Position numbers and translations under genes: made by a program
Assembly: GCF_051859345.1 (NCBI RefSeq)
Contig: NZ_JBHYFV010000009.1
Location: 1 to 64,000 of the forward strand
Direction: 5' to 3'
Source: Marivita sp051859345
GTDB taxonomy: Bacteria; Pseudomonadota; Alphaproteobacteria; Rhodobacterales; Rhodobacteraceae
Length of the DNA: 64,000 nucleotides
The notes under the pieces: model-generated
The model's input: the letters and a program-made list of their open reading frames with translations, nothing else
What the model was told of the DNA's origin: nothing
The model's database searches: none
Shown here: positions 8,808-20,133 of the stretch, piece by piece
Layout of the letters: every line of letters starts with the position of its first letter
Position numbering within the stretch: position 1 is the first letter of the stretch

Positions 8808-9469
8808 CCCTTTTCCTGGACCAGCACCACAATCGGGGCGCTGCCATTGACCGGCACGGTCGCGGACAGCGGCGCGCGGCCGTTCCAATCACCGATATCC
8901 GACCATTCCGTCACGATATGGGTATAGGCCAACTTCTTGCCCGCATTCTCGCCCCGCGGGATGTTCACCGTTTCATGGGGTGTATAGCGCACAAGGATGA
9001 CATCGGCATTTGCCAGTCCCGCCGCGGCGGGTGCCATGATCGACAGGGTGCTGCCGGACCGGTTCAGCTTCAGTGGCACCGGCAGGCCCTTGTTCGCTTG
9101 CGCCTGCACGATGTCGGCCACATCCATTGGTCGGTTGCCGACCACGTCCTTAACGCCGTTGACGACCATCTGCGGCGTATAGATCGACCGGGTGCCGAAG
9201 GAATGCGCATACCCTTTCTGGCGTTTGGTGAACGCGGAATGGGCAAACTTGTCTTTCCAGCCGATATAGTCCCAATAATCGACATGCAGCGCCAGCGCGA
9301 TCACGTTGTCCCGTTCCCCGAGGCGCGACAGAATGGCATCTGCCGCAGGACACGAGGAACAGCCCTGCGACGTGAACAGCTCAACCACAACCAGCGTGTC
9401 CTGGGCGCGCAAAGAGGTTGCGTTCACACTCAGAAAGAGTGCCGACAAAAGAGCCAAAAGCCTGTTCAT
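8771..9469 (-). CDS. DUF1223 secreted thioredoxin-like protein
   Basis: A 232-residue protein with a signal peptide (cleavage near SLRAQ-D) and a thioredoxin-like segment VVELFTSQGCSSCPAAD, with a CxxC pair at Cys37 and Cys40. The body matches the DUF1223 family (DYIGWKD, RSIYTPQMVVNG), whose role is unknown and probably concerns periplasmic thiol chemistry. The ATG at 9469 was chosen because the signal peptide starts there; the longer open frame upstream has no export signal. It is divergent from acnA and convergent with the acyltransferase. Confidence 0.85.
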   Translation of the reverse strand: MNRLLALLSALFLSVNATSLRAQDTLVVVELFTSQGCSSCPAADAILSRLGERDNVIALALHVDYWDYIGWKDKFAHSAFTKRQKGYAHSFGTRSIYTPQMVVNGVKDVVGNRPMDVADIVQAQANKGLPVPLKLNRSGSTLSIMAPAAAGLANADVILVRYTPHETVNIPRGENAGKKLAYTHIVTEWSDIGDWNGRAPLSATVPVNGSAPIVVLVQEKGYGPIFAAARLR

Positions 9470-9686
9470 TCCAACGTTTTCCCACCGGTCCATTGCGTCT
9501 TTCACACTTAGACAAAGCAGATTGAAATAACCAATCAAGGTTTTGCGAGAGCCTGCGAGTTGGGCGGCACCCCTCAATTGTGTGCAATAGTATACCAAAA
9601 TCGTCGCACCCCCCTTGATCGACACCGGGGCATCAGGCAAAGAGCGTATCAGATTACCTGAAATTTCCCCTCTGAGGAGCCATGTC

Positions 9687-12476
<2,790 letters not shown>

Positions 12477-12485
12477 GTTCAAATT

Positions 12486-12514
12486 AAGCCTGTGGACAAA
12501 TAGTCCACAGGCTT
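12486..12514 (+). terminator. acnA terminator hairpin
   Basis: Perfect 12-bp stem, AAGCCTGTGGAC and GTCCACAGGCTT around AAATA, starting nine bases after the acnA stop, followed by a short T-containing tail (TAGTTG). The tail is weak for a Rho-independent terminator. Confidence 0.7.
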
Positions 12515-12584
12515 TAGTTGTAGACAGTCGGAATGGCTTTCGCATAGATTAGCCCTGAATAAATCAATTTCCCAAGAGGCGCGA

Positions 12585-12920
12585 ATGCAGCTTTCCACAC
12601 AACAACAAATGCTGGTCGAGCAACGCCTCGCAAACGAGAAAAAATCTCTTACTGTTGCATATCTTTTGTGGTTTTTCCTCGCCGCTTTTTCCGCTCACCG
12701 TTTTTACGTTGGCTCAACTGCCAGCGCCTTGATCCAACTCGGTTTATTCTGGGGCGGACTTCTTCTGCTCATCGTATATGTTGGCGCACTTTTTCTTTTA
12801 GTGTGGGGGATTTGGATACTTGTTGATGCATTTTTGATGCCGGGGTTAGTCGAGAAAGATGCGCAGAGTAAGAAGTCGCAAATAATCAACGAGGTCGCAC
12901 TTACCACACGTGCCGAATAG
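12585..12920 (+). CDS. TM2-domain membrane protein
   Basis: A 111-residue protein with two membrane segments and the TM2 pattern: a first segment VAYLLWFFLAAFSAHRFYVG, a turn with GSTASALIQLGLF, then a second hydrophobic stretch ending in WGIWILVDAFLMPGLV. TM2 proteins are small membrane proteins of unknown role in bacteria. The gene is visibly AT-richer than its neighbours, with codons such as TTT, TTA and GTT, which suggests transfer. It sits between intact acnA and a decayed second copy of the acnA 3' end, so it may have arrived by an event that duplicated that end. Confidence 0.8.
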   Translation: MQLSTQQQMLVEQRLANEKKSLTVAYLLWFFLAAFSAHRFYVGSTASALIQLGLFWGGLLLLIVYVGALFLLVWGIWILVDAFLMPGLVEKDAQSKKSQIINEVALTTRAE

Positions 12921-12950
12921 AGCAGCAGAGATACTAACTGTACGAATACC

Positions 12951-13070
12951 ATCACTGCGCTGGCCAAAGAGGTCTCCATCACCACCTATGCGGTTGGCAC
13001 CGCGAAAGAGATCGCGCTCAAGTGCCGGACCGATACAGGGTTCGAGATCGAATACAGAGTAAGTTTAAAG
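12951..13070 (+). pseudogene. Degenerate duplicate of the acnA 3' end
   Basis: This stretch aligns with acnA from about 12300 to 12412 and again at its stop codon. Shared blocks include CGCTGGCC, ACCTATGCGG, GAAAGAGATC, CTCAAGTGCCGG, GAGATCGAATAC and GAGTAAGTT. Translated, it reads ITTYAVGTAKEIALKCR against ITYADGTEKEITLKCR in AcnA. Compared with acnA, about 60 bases between GAATAC and the stop region are missing. It has no start codon of its own and is not a working gene. It is followed by a strong terminator that may originally have served acnA. Confidence 0.8.
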
Positions 13071-13102
13071 TCCGGCCACGGCCGAACATTTCGCGAGATC
13101 GG

Positions 13103-13132
13103 AAAAGGCGGGCCAAGGCTCGCCTTTTTTTT
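13103..13132 (+). terminator. Rho-independent terminator after the acnA fragment
   Basis: Stem AAAAGGCG and CGCCTTTT with an inner GCC/GGC pairing, followed directly by more T residues (eight in a row in total). The A-run on the other side could let it work in both directions. Confidence 0.85.
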
Positions 13133-13350
13133 GCGTGCCATAAGGCTCAGGGAAAATCCGGCCTGACCCGAGCCGTCCCATCCGCGATCCGCCTTCAATA
13201 TGCGCAAGCTACCCGGCAAACTGCCCGAAATCTGAAAAACGACTTCATATTTTGGCACATCCTGTCGCATGTGACAGCTTGGCCTATACACATTCGCCCC
13301 CAACATCCCAGATATGTTGGAGACCGGCAATAATACCAAGAGTTGGATTG

Positions 13351-13452
13351 ATGAAACTGCTGACGATTATTCAGACCGCAGCTTTGCTTCTGATTGCAGG
13401 GGCCAGTGTGCTTGCGGGTATCCCGGACGCCGCGCCGTCGGTCTTTCCGTAA
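13351..13452 (+). CDS. Possible 33-residue single-pass membrane peptide
   Basis: An ATG opens a 33-residue frame with a lysine near the start, a hydrophobic helix (LLTIIQTAALLLIAGASVLA) and a short tail ending SVFP. It could be a small membrane protein or an exported peptide. The ribosome site is weak (GTTGGA). Two small hairpins precede it: CTGTC/GACAG at 13262-13277, and CCAACAT/ATGTTGG at 13300-13320. It ends four bases before the stop of convergent ccmG. Coding status is uncertain and I recognise no family. Confidence 0.4.
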   Translation: MKLLTIIQTAALLLIAGASVLAGIPDAAPSVFP

Positions 13453-13456
13453 ACGC

Positions 13457-13999
13457 TCAGTCAGCCAACGCCTTCTCAAGCGCGGGCACAAACCGCTGTT
13501 CATAATCGGACCCGACAATTGGACCAGCAAACCGGAACAGCACCGTACCATCCCCATCAATGATAAACGTCTCGGGTGGCGCAGTCACACCCCAGTCGAT
13601 GGACGTGCGCCCGGCAGGATCGAACGGCACAGCGGCAAACGGATTGCCGTCTTCCGACAGATATCGCGTCGCGGTTCTTTCCTGATCGCGGATGTTCACA
13701 CCGATGATCTGCATGCCGTCTGCCTGCATCTCAAGCAGCCTGGGATGCTCGACGCGACAGGGTGGGCACCAGCTTGCCCAGAAATTCACCAGCGTGACCT
13801 CGCCGCTTGTCAGCATCTCGGGCGAAAACGCCGGATAGCCGGGCAAGGCGGCTTCGGTGATGGGCGGCGCGGGTTGGCCGACGCGGGTCGACGGCAAACC
13901 CTGCGGATCTTCGCGAAACATGCCGACATAGGCCAGTACGGCGAACGCGCCGAAAATGACGGGGGGCAGCACCATGAGCGGAGAAATCTTGGCCATCAT
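13457..13999 (-). CDS. ccmG: Thiol:disulfide interchange protein CcmG/DsbE
   Basis: Membrane-tethered periplasmic thioredoxin that reduces the haem-binding cysteines of apocytochrome c. The 180-residue product has an N-terminal membrane anchor (residues 7-28), the active site WASWCPPC (Cys78, Cys81) and the family region GVTAPPETFIIDGDG. Two ATG codons are in tandem (13999 and 13996); either could start it. The start overlaps the ccmD stop. It is the last gene of the ccmABCDG cluster. Confidence 0.95.
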   Translation of the reverse strand: MMAKISPLMVLPPVIFGAFAVLAYVGMFREDPQGLPSTRVGQPAPPITEAALPGYPAFSPEMLTSGEVTLVNFWASWCPPCRVEHPRLLEMQADGMQIIGVNIRDQERTATRYLSEDGNPFAAVPFDPAGRTSIDWGVTAPPETFIIDGDGTVLFRFAGPIVGSDYEQRFVPALEKALAD

Positions 14000-14145
14000 C
14001 CGCCCCGCCGGTTTTCGATCTCGTCCAGTGCGGCCTTCACCTTGCGTGCGCGTCGAAAGCTGACCAGCACGACCACTGCCAGAAGGACGATGGTAACGCC
14101 GTAGGAGCTCAGCACCTCGAAGGCGTATTTGCCAAGATCGGGCAT
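13996..14145 (-). CDS. ccmD: Haem exporter accessory protein CcmD
   Basis: A 49-residue single-pass membrane protein that releases holo-CcmE from the CcmABC complex. It begins MPDLGKYAFEVLSSYGVT, has one membrane helix (VTIVLLAVVVLVSF) and an arginine/lysine-rich tail, the CcmD plan. The ATG overlaps the ccmC stop by one base (TGATG), which indicates coupled translation; the longer open frame upstream is only antisense-like sequence over ccmC. Confidence 0.9.
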   Translation of the reverse strand: MPDLGKYAFEVLSSYGVTIVLLAVVVLVSFRRARKVKAALDEIENRRGG

Positions 14146-14873
14146 CAGGCTTGTCCCTCGCGCGCCAACAACGCCCGCGTGCGCCGCGCCCGAATCTCGG
14201 TCTGGGTACGCAGGAACACCAGCGCGATGAACAGCAGCACGAACCCAGCGATGCAGACCAGAAGCGGAAACCAGAACACGTCCGAGATATTCTCTTCCTT
14301 GTCGAGGCTGAGAGTCGCGCCCTGGTGCAGACCCTGGTTCCAGAAGTTCACCGCATAGCGGCTGAGGATCGCAAAGACCGATCCGACAAGGCACAGGATC
14401 GAGGTCAGGTCCGCAGCGGTGTCGTCATTCTCGATCGCTTCCCACAGCGCCATGTAGCCGAGGTAGAACAGGAACAGGATCAGGAACGAGGTCAGGCGCG
14501 GATCCCACGCCCACCATGTGCCCCACATCGGCTGACCCCAGAACGCCCCTGTCGCCAGTGCAATCAGGGTCATCACGGCCCCCACGGGCGCTGCTGCCCG
14601 CGCAGCCAGCGCCGACACATGATGCCGCCGCACGATCCAGACCAAAGAGGCCACCAGCATCATGAACCACGCGTTGATCGCCATCAGCGCCGAAGGCACA
14701 TGAATGTAGATTATCTTGACGGTCGATCCCTGCCGGAAGTCGTTGGGCGTAAGGAAAAAGCCCCAGATCAGGCCGGTCACAAGACACAGGCCCGCCAACG
14801 TCCATATCCACGGCAACACCTTGTCGGTGGTGCGTATGAATTTCACTGGATTTGCGTATTCCCACAAAGACAT
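14145..14873 (-). CDS. ccmC: Haem exporter protein CcmC
   Basis: Six-helix inner-membrane protein that attaches haem to CcmE. The 242-residue product carries the tryptophan-rich motif in PMWGTWWAWDPRLTSFLIL, the WWD haem-handling signature, and flanking histidines (IHVPSALMAINAW and HQGATLS). It is separated from ccmB by 58 bases and overlaps ccmD. Length is normal. Confidence 0.96.
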   Translation of the reverse strand: MSLWEYANPVKFIRTTDKVLPWIWTLAGLCLVTGLIWGFFLTPNDFRQGSTVKIIYIHVPSALMAINAWFMMLVASLVWIVRRHHVSALAARAAAPVGAVMTLIALATGAFWGQPMWGTWWAWDPRLTSFLILFLFYLGYMALWEAIENDDTAADLTSILCLVGSVFAILSRYAVNFWNQGLHQGATLSLDKEENISDVFWFPLLVCIAGFVLLFIALVFLRTQTEIRARRTRALLAREGQA

Positions 14874-14931
14874 GCGTTTCAGGTAGGCGGTTTTTCAGGT
14901 GTCTTCAATTCAAAAAACCGCATGGGACGTG

Positions 14932-15588
14932 TTACCGCAGATTGATCCGCAAAACGGCAGCGCTGGCAAAGGGCAAAAGCGCGATCACGCCAAAGCTGAT
15001 CCCGGCCAAAAGCAGCAGCGGGGTTTGCACGGTCAGCCCTTCTGCACCGCGTCGCGCCACCTCGGCCCCGAAAATGAGGGTCGGGACGTAAAGTGGCAGA
15101 ACCAGCAGCGACATGAGCAGCCCGCCACGTTTCAGCCCCACGGTCAGCGCCGCCCCGAACGTTCCGATCACGCTCAGCGCGGGGGTGCCGACGGCAAGGC
15201 TGATCACAACCCACACATACGCGGGTCCGGGCAGGCTGAGCAGGACGCCAAGCACAGGTGCCGCCAACACCAGCGGCAGACCCGTGGTGATCCAGTGCGC
15301 AAAGGCTTTCACGGTGACGATGCTTTCCACCGGCAACGGCGCGGTGGCCAAGAGGTCAAGCGATCCGTCCTCCCAATCCAGGGCCAGAATGCGGTCCAGC
15401 GACAACAGGCACGCCAGCAACGCCCCGATCCAAAGGACACCCGGCGCGATGCGCGACAACAGCTCGGTCTCGGGGCCAACACCAAAGGGCACCAGAACGG
15501 TCACGATCAGGAAGAACGCAAGCCCAAGGCCAAATCCCCCTCCGGCCCGGATCGCCAGCATCAGATCACGCAGCAACAGCGCCCTCAC
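14932..15588 (-). CDS. ccmB: Haem exporter protein CcmB
   Basis: Membrane subunit of the CcmAB transporter that drives release of haem-loaded CcmE. The 218-residue product begins MRALLLRDLMLAIRAGGG, contains LDRILALDWEDGSLDLL and TGLPLVLAAPVLGVLL, and is mostly hydrophobic with six predicted helices. Its start overlaps the end of ccmA by four bases. Length matches the family. Confidence 0.96.
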   Translation of the reverse strand: MRALLLRDLMLAIRAGGGFGLGLAFFLIVTVLVPFGVGPETELLSRIAPGVLWIGALLACLLSLDRILALDWEDGSLDLLATAPLPVESIVTVKAFAHWITTGLPLVLAAPVLGVLLSLPGPAYVWVVISLAVGTPALSVIGTFGAALTVGLKRGGLLMSLLVLPLYVPTLIFGAEVARRGAEGLTVQTPLLLLAGISFGVIALLPFASAAVLRINLR

Positions 15589-16199
15589 AGAAACGCCTCA
15601 TCCATCTGGCGCGTGCGTGGCGCAGCTTTGAACGGCGTCAGGTCCAGAACACGCGCCTCTTCCAGTCCAAGGTCGATATGCGTGGCCATCAGCGCGCTGC
15701 CGCCGCCCCGCAGATGCACCCGAACCGCCTGAGCGAACAGGGCAACCGAGGCCACGTCAAGCGATACCGTCGGTTCATCCAGAACCCAGATCGGCCGCCC
15801 GGTGACCATCAGCCGGGCAAGGCCCAGACGCCGCTTTTGTCCGGCAGACAGCGTGCCCGCCATGCGTCCGCGCAATTCTGTCAGATCGAAGGACACAAGG
15901 GCCGGTTCGATGTCGTCGACCCCAAAGACCGAGGCCCAGAACCGCAGGTTTTCAGTGACACTCAGCATGGCCTTCAACCCGTCGGAATGCCCGGCATGGG
16001 CAATCTGGTCTTCGGCCCCGGTGACGTTTCCCCTTTCGGGCGGTTGCAGCCCGGCCACGCTGCGCAACAGCGTTGTCTTGCCCACCCCGTTGGGGCCGCG
16101 CAGAACAAGCGCCTCGCCGGGCGCCAGATCGAACGACACACCTTCGAGGATCGCAAGGCCACCCCGGGTGACGGCAAGATCGCGGACAGACAAAACCAT
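15585..16199 (-). CDS. ccmA: Haem exporter ATP-binding protein CcmA
   Basis: ATPase of the CcmAB complex. The 204-residue product has Walker A GPNGVGKT (residues 35-42), the ABC signature LSAGQKRRLGLARL and Walker B IWVLDEP. It is the first gene of the ccmABCDG run. The gene upstream (Mth938-like) ends 134 bases away across a palindrome array. CcmE, CcmF and CcmH genes are not in this window. Confidence 0.97.
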   Translation of the reverse strand: MVLSVRDLAVTRGGLAILEGVSFDLAPGEALVLRGPNGVGKTTLLRSVAGLQPPERGNVTGAEDQIAHAGHSDGLKAMLSVTENLRFWASVFGVDDIEPALVSFDLTELRGRMAGTLSAGQKRRLGLARLMVTGRPIWVLDEPTVSLDVASVALFAQAVRVHLRGGGSALMATHIDLGLEEARVLDLTPFKAAPRTRQMDEAFL

Positions 16200-16268
16200 G
16201 GACTTGGCTTAGACCAAGGGCGCGGCTGGCAAAAGCGCGAAAATGTCACTTGTCGGATTTGTCTTTGA

Positions 16269-16326
16269 CCCGTTTCCACGGGGGACTTTCCGTCGACGGA
16301 AAGTCACGATGCATCAATGCATCGTG
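16269..16326. repeat. TNNA-loop palindrome array, site B (three modules)
   Basis: Between an Mth938-like gene and ccmA. Module 1 (16269-16282) pairs CCCGT with ACGGG around TTCC and resembles module 1 of site A. Module 2 (16284-16305) is a perfect 22-nt palindrome, stem GACTTTCCG, loop TCGA. Module 3 (16305-16326) has stem CACGATGCA and loop TCAA. The order, one CCCGT hairpin and then two palindromes, is the same as at site A. Confidence 0.85.
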
Positions 16327-16333
16327 CGCCGCC

Positions 16334-16690
16334 CTATCCGGTTGGCAGCAACGCCAGCGCCACGCGCCGACCTTCGGACAACAGCACGTTATAGGTCCGG
16401 CACGCAGCGGGTGAACTCATCACCTCGACCCCGAACCCACGCGCTTCAAGCGTATCGCGCAAACCGCTGGGAATATGTGCAATGTCATCTCCGGTGCCGA
16501 TAAACAGCACATCGACCGCGCCTTCCAGCGCCAGCAGGGTCTGGCTGTCTTGATAGCCCCCCCAGGGCATCGTGCCTGTCGCCCCGGTCACAAGCGGCGC
16601 GTCGTGCTTCTTGCCGCCGATGCGGAAAAAACCGGGGCCATAACCCTCGATCGGCTCGGCGTCGTTAAAGACAACTTCGTTCAAACGCAT
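16334..16690 (-). CDS. Mth938-like domain protein (DUF498/NDUFAF3 family)
   Basis: A 118-residue soluble protein with the Mth938 fold pattern: YGPGFFRIGG near the start, LLALEGAVDVLFIGTGDD in the middle and VMSSPAACRTYNVLLSEGR near the end. Eukaryotic relatives (NDUFAF3) assist complex I assembly; the bacterial role is unknown. The next ATG upstream lies in TauE coding sequence, so MRLNEVVFND is the start. It lies 16 bases after the TauE permease gene, as part of the secD-secF-TauE transcript. Confidence 0.88.
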   Translation of the reverse strand: MRLNEVVFNDAEPIEGYGPGFFRIGGKKHDAPLVTGATGTMPWGGYQDSQTLLALEGAVDVLFIGTGDDIAHIPSGLRDTLEARGFGVEVMSSPAACRTYNVLLSEGRRVALALLPTG

Positions 16691-16706
16691 ATGTCTGCCC
16701 CCTTGT

Positions 16707-17465
16707 CTAAAGTGTATCCCAGAATGGCATGCCGACCAGTGTGGCCAGCCCGATAATGGCATAAGCGATGACGCGATAAAACCGTTCCCTCTCGGGCCGG
16801 AACAGCGCCTGTCCGATCAACGCGCCCACGCCGTAGGGGATCAACAGCAGCGATCCCAGCGCCACAGCCTGCGCGGTCAACACGCCCTGCGCCGCCATCA
16901 GCGGCAGCATCAAGAGACTTGTCGCGGTCAGAAACACCACCGTGGTGGCACGCGTCGTGGCGATGCCGTCGCGGCCGGCCAGTTGAAACAGGACCATGAT
17001 CGGGCCGGTCAACCCGCTCAGACCGCCGATGAACCCGGCCGCCCCGCCGATCATCACGCGTGTTGGCAATGTCGGCTCCACGCTGTGGCGCCACCCGGCG
17101 ATAAGCGCCGCCAGTGTGACGGTACAGACCACCACCACGACCCAGCGAATTGCCGTCACATCCGCCACCCGCAGCACCCAGATGCCAAAGGAAGCGGCCA
17201 CAACCGCCGAAAGGATCAACACCGCCACCGCCTTGCGGTTGACCAACGGAAGCGCCCTTGGAAACACCGTGACCAGCGATGACATGGCCGAAACCGAAAA
17301 CGCGGCGATGGCCATGACCGGGGTCAGAAAGATCACCGACACCGGCATGTAGATCAGCGCAGCCCCGAACCCCGCAAAGCCATAGACGATGCCCGCGACG
17401 ATGGTGATCAGAACAAGCCAGACAAGGCCCGGTGTCGTCAACGCCGCAAGCAGCGCATCAAGCAT
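16707..17465 (-). CDS. TauE/SafE-family membrane permease
   Basis: A 252-residue protein with about eight membrane segments and the duplicated glycine-rich motifs of TauE/SafE exporters (GFAGFGAALIYMP and GGAAGFIGGLSGLTGPIMVL). Members move small anions such as sulfite or sulfoacetate across the inner membrane; the substrate here is unknown. The ATG overlaps the secF stop by eight bases. No taurine or sulfur genes are nearby. Confidence 0.85.
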   Translation of the reverse strand: MLDALLAALTTPGLVWLVLITIVAGIVYGFAGFGAALIYMPVSVIFLTPVMAIAAFSVSAMSSLVTVFPRALPLVNRKAVAVLILSAVVAASFGIWVLRVADVTAIRWVVVVVCTVTLAALIAGWRHSVEPTLPTRVMIGGAAGFIGGLSGLTGPIMVLFQLAGRDGIATTRATTVVFLTATSLLMLPLMAAQGVLTAQAVALGSLLLIPYGVGALIGQALFRPERERFYRVIAYAIIGLATLVGMPFWDTL

Positions 17466-18426
17466 CCACGTTCGCGAATTGGTTGCCTGTGGTGTCCGTC
17501 GGCTTGGTCCAGTCACGCTTCACGCCAAGCCAGAGCAGGATGGCAGAGGCCACGAAGATCGACGAATAGGTGCCGACAATCACACCCCAGATCATCGCGA
17601 ACACAAAGCCGCGGATCACGTCGCCGCCCAGCACGAACAGCGCGATCAGCGCCAGCAGCGTGGTGACGGATGTCATGAATGTCCGGCTCAGCGTTTCGTT
17701 GATCGAGATGTTCAGAACCTCCTTGAGGTCCTTTTTCTTGTATTTCACAAGGTTCTCGCGCACACGGTCGAAGACAACCACCGTGTCGTTCAGCGAATAG
17801 CCCACAATCGTCAGCAACGCCGCGATGATCGCCAGATCGAACTTGATCTGGATCTCAGAAAAGATCCCGATGGTAAGAATGACGTCATGCACAAGCGCAA
17901 TCACCGCGCCAAGCGCAAATTGCCATTCAAAACGCAGCCAGATGTAGATCAGTACCGCGCCGATGGCCAGGATGACCGCAATTGCAGCCGTCTGGATCAA
18001 TTCACCAGACACCTTGGGCCCAACGGATTCGACCGAGACAAACTGAATGTCCGGCACAACTTCGGCCAGCGCCGCCTCGACCTGTTCGATCACCGCCGTG
18101 CTGACCGCCTCTTCGCCGTCCTGCGCCTGAATGCGCACCATGGCGACGTTTTGATCCGGGCCGAAGGTCGGGTCGAAAACCTCGGAAATGGTGATGTCAC
18201 CCAGACCCAGCGCACCGATGGCATCGCGGTACATGCCGACATCCAACGGTTGCGCGCTTTCGGTCCGGATCGTCGTGCCACCGCGAAAGTCGATGCCATA
18301 GTTCAGCCCCTGCAGGATGAACGACCCGAACGAGATCACCATCAGGACGGCAGAGATCCCGAACCAAAGCTTCCAGCGGTTGAAGAAATCGAAATTCGTG
18401 TTCTCTTTGACCAGTCGCAAACGCAT
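17458..18426 (-). CDS. secF: Protein translocase subunit SecF
   Basis: With SecD, uses proton motive force to pull preproteins through SecYEG into the periplasm. The 322-residue product has six membrane segments, the family motif YGIDFRGGT after the first helix, and VGYSLNDTVVVFDRVREN. It starts 18 bases after the secD stop and ends inside the TauE start. Confidence 0.97.
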   Translation of the reverse strand: MRLRLVKENTNFDFFNRWKLWFGISAVLMVISFGSFILQGLNYGIDFRGGTTIRTESAQPLDVGMYRDAIGALGLGDITISEVFDPTFGPDQNVAMVRIQAQDGEEAVSTAVIEQVEAALAEVVPDIQFVSVESVGPKVSGELIQTAAIAVILAIGAVLIYIWLRFEWQFALGAVIALVHDVILTIGIFSEIQIKFDLAIIAALLTIVGYSLNDTVVVFDRVRENLVKYKKKDLKEVLNISINETLSRTFMTSVTTLLALIALFVLGGDVIRGFVFAMIWGVIVGTYSSIFVASAILLWLGVKRDWTKPTDTTGNQFANVDA

Positions 18427-18444
18427 ATCAGGCCGAACCCTTCC

Positions 18445-20103
18445 TTATACTTCGATTGTCTTGGGACGACGGCGTTCGAACCACATCACGATCAGAAGCC
18501 GTGTGACGAAAATGGCCGTGAAGACGGACGTCAGGATCCCCAGACCCAATGTGATGGCAAAGCCGCGCACCGGGCCAGAACCCATGACAAACAGAATCAC
18601 CGCCGTGATGAACGTGGTGATGTTGGCGTCCAGAATGGCCGACAGCGCCTTTTCGTATCCCAGTTCGATCGCGCGCGCCGGGCCTCTTGCCGTTTTCAAC
18701 TCTTCGCGGATTCGCTCAAAGATCAGCACGTTGGCATCCACCGCCATGCCGACCGTCAGAACGATCCCGGCAATGCCCGGCAAAGTCAGAGTTGCGCCGA
18801 TCATGCTGAGAAGGCCAAAGATCAACCCGATATTGATGATCAGCGCGATATTGGCAAAGAGGCCGAACAGGCCATAGCTCAGCGCCATGAACACAAGGAC
18901 AGACACAAACGCGACAACGGTTGCAATCTTGCCCGCGTCGATGCTGTCCTGCCCAAGTTCCGGCCCGATGGTCCGCTCTTCGAGGAAATCCAGACCGGCT
19001 GGCAATGCCCCTGCCCGCAAGAGCACGGCCAGTTGGGTGCTTTCCTCAACCGAGAAACTGCCGGTGATGATCCCCGAACCGCCGGGAATATGGCTCTGGA
19101 TCACCGGATCCGAAAGCACTTCATCGTCCAGCACAATCGCAAACGGGTTGCCGATATTGGCCGCAGTATAATCCCCGAATTTTCGCGCGCCGGTCGGGTT
19201 GAAGCGGAAATTGACCGCCGGACGCCCGTTCTGGTCAAATGACGGCTGCGCGTCGACCAGTTCCTCACCACTCACCACCGGGGCCTGTTCAAGGATCACA
19301 AAGCCCGACTGGTTCAGATAGGGCAGGATTTCATTGCCAACGCCGGGGTCGGCATTTGCATCATCCGTGCGCCCCAGAACCGGTTGGAATGTCAACTGCG
19401 CCGTGGTGCCGATGATTTCCTTGAGTTCCGCAGCAGACCCGATGCCCGGAACCTGGATCAGGATGCGGTCGCTGCCCTGCCGTTGAATGGTCGGCTCACG
19501 CGTGCCCACCTCGTCGATCCGTCGGCGGATGATCTCGAGGCTTTGCTGCATCGTGCGCTCATCCGTGGCGATCTGCTCGGCCTCGGACAGGGTCACGATG
19601 ATCTCCGATCCCTCGGCACGGACATCGAGGTCATTGTTCAGCGAACCGGTCAGTGACACCACAGGCTGCGCAAGGCCGCGCACAAGTTCAAGCGCACGCG
19701 CCATATTCTCAGGCTGAGAGATGCGCACCCGAAGCTCACCCTCAGCCGACGGTTGAAGCCGGATCGTGCCGACCGTGTCGCGTTCGGGGCGCAACACATC
19801 GCGCACTTCCGGCCACAGCGATTCCAGCCGCGCCTCGTAGACATCCTGCACGCGCACTTCGGCCAGAAGATGCGCGCCACCACGCAAATCAAGGCCAAGA
19901 TTGACCAGACCAGACGGCAAGAACCCCGGCCAGCCAGCGCTTTGCGCCAGAAGTTCTGGTGTCTCGCCCGTCTGCTCTATCGCCGCAATCGCGTCATTGT
20001 GCTGTTCGACACGAGGATAAAAGACGTTGGGCAGCGCCAGACCCAGACCCACCACCACAGTGGTCCAGATCAGAATGCGCTTCCAGAGATCGATCTGAAG
20101 CAT
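18445..20103 (-). CDS. secD: Protein translocase subunit SecD
   Basis: A 552-residue RND-like translocase subunit. It has the first helix, a large periplasmic domain beginning LGLDLRGGAHLLAEV, the central VQVPG segment (ILIQVPGIGSAAELKEIIG), and a C-terminal membrane domain with GMAVDANVLIFERIREEL. Length is short compared with enterobacterial SecD but normal for alphaproteobacteria. It follows yajC by 30 bases. Confidence 0.97.
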   Translation of the reverse strand: MLQIDLWKRILIWTTVVVGLGLALPNVFYPRVEQHNDAIAAIEQTGETPELLAQSAGWPGFLPSGLVNLGLDLRGGAHLLAEVRVQDVYEARLESLWPEVRDVLRPERDTVGTIRLQPSAEGELRVRISQPENMARALELVRGLAQPVVSLTGSLNNDLDVRAEGSEIIVTLSEAEQIATDERTMQQSLEIIRRRIDEVGTREPTIQRQGSDRILIQVPGIGSAAELKEIIGTTAQLTFQPVLGRTDDANADPGVGNEILPYLNQSGFVILEQAPVVSGEELVDAQPSFDQNGRPAVNFRFNPTGARKFGDYTAANIGNPFAIVLDDEVLSDPVIQSHIPGGSGIITGSFSVEESTQLAVLLRAGALPAGLDFLEERTIGPELGQDSIDAGKIATVVAFVSVLVFMALSYGLFGLFANIALIINIGLIFGLLSMIGATLTLPGIAGIVLTVGMAVDANVLIFERIREELKTARGPARAIELGYEKALSAILDANITTFITAVILFVMGSGPVRGFAITLGLGILTSVFTAIFVTRLLIVMWFERRRPKTIEV

Positions 20104-20133
20104 GAGCGAACGGTCCGATGCGGGCTGGGAAAA

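Noticed and set aside
12486..13132. Possible insertion sequence around the TM2 gene
   Set aside because: There are no terminal inverted repeats, target duplications or transposase; the flanking similarity is to acnA itself, so it is treated as a gene-end duplication.
17389..19242. Plus-strand open frame of 617 codons across secF and secD
   Set aside because: It is the antisense shadow of two certain minus-strand genes and its protein is a low-complexity mix rich in Arg, His and Gln with no family pattern.
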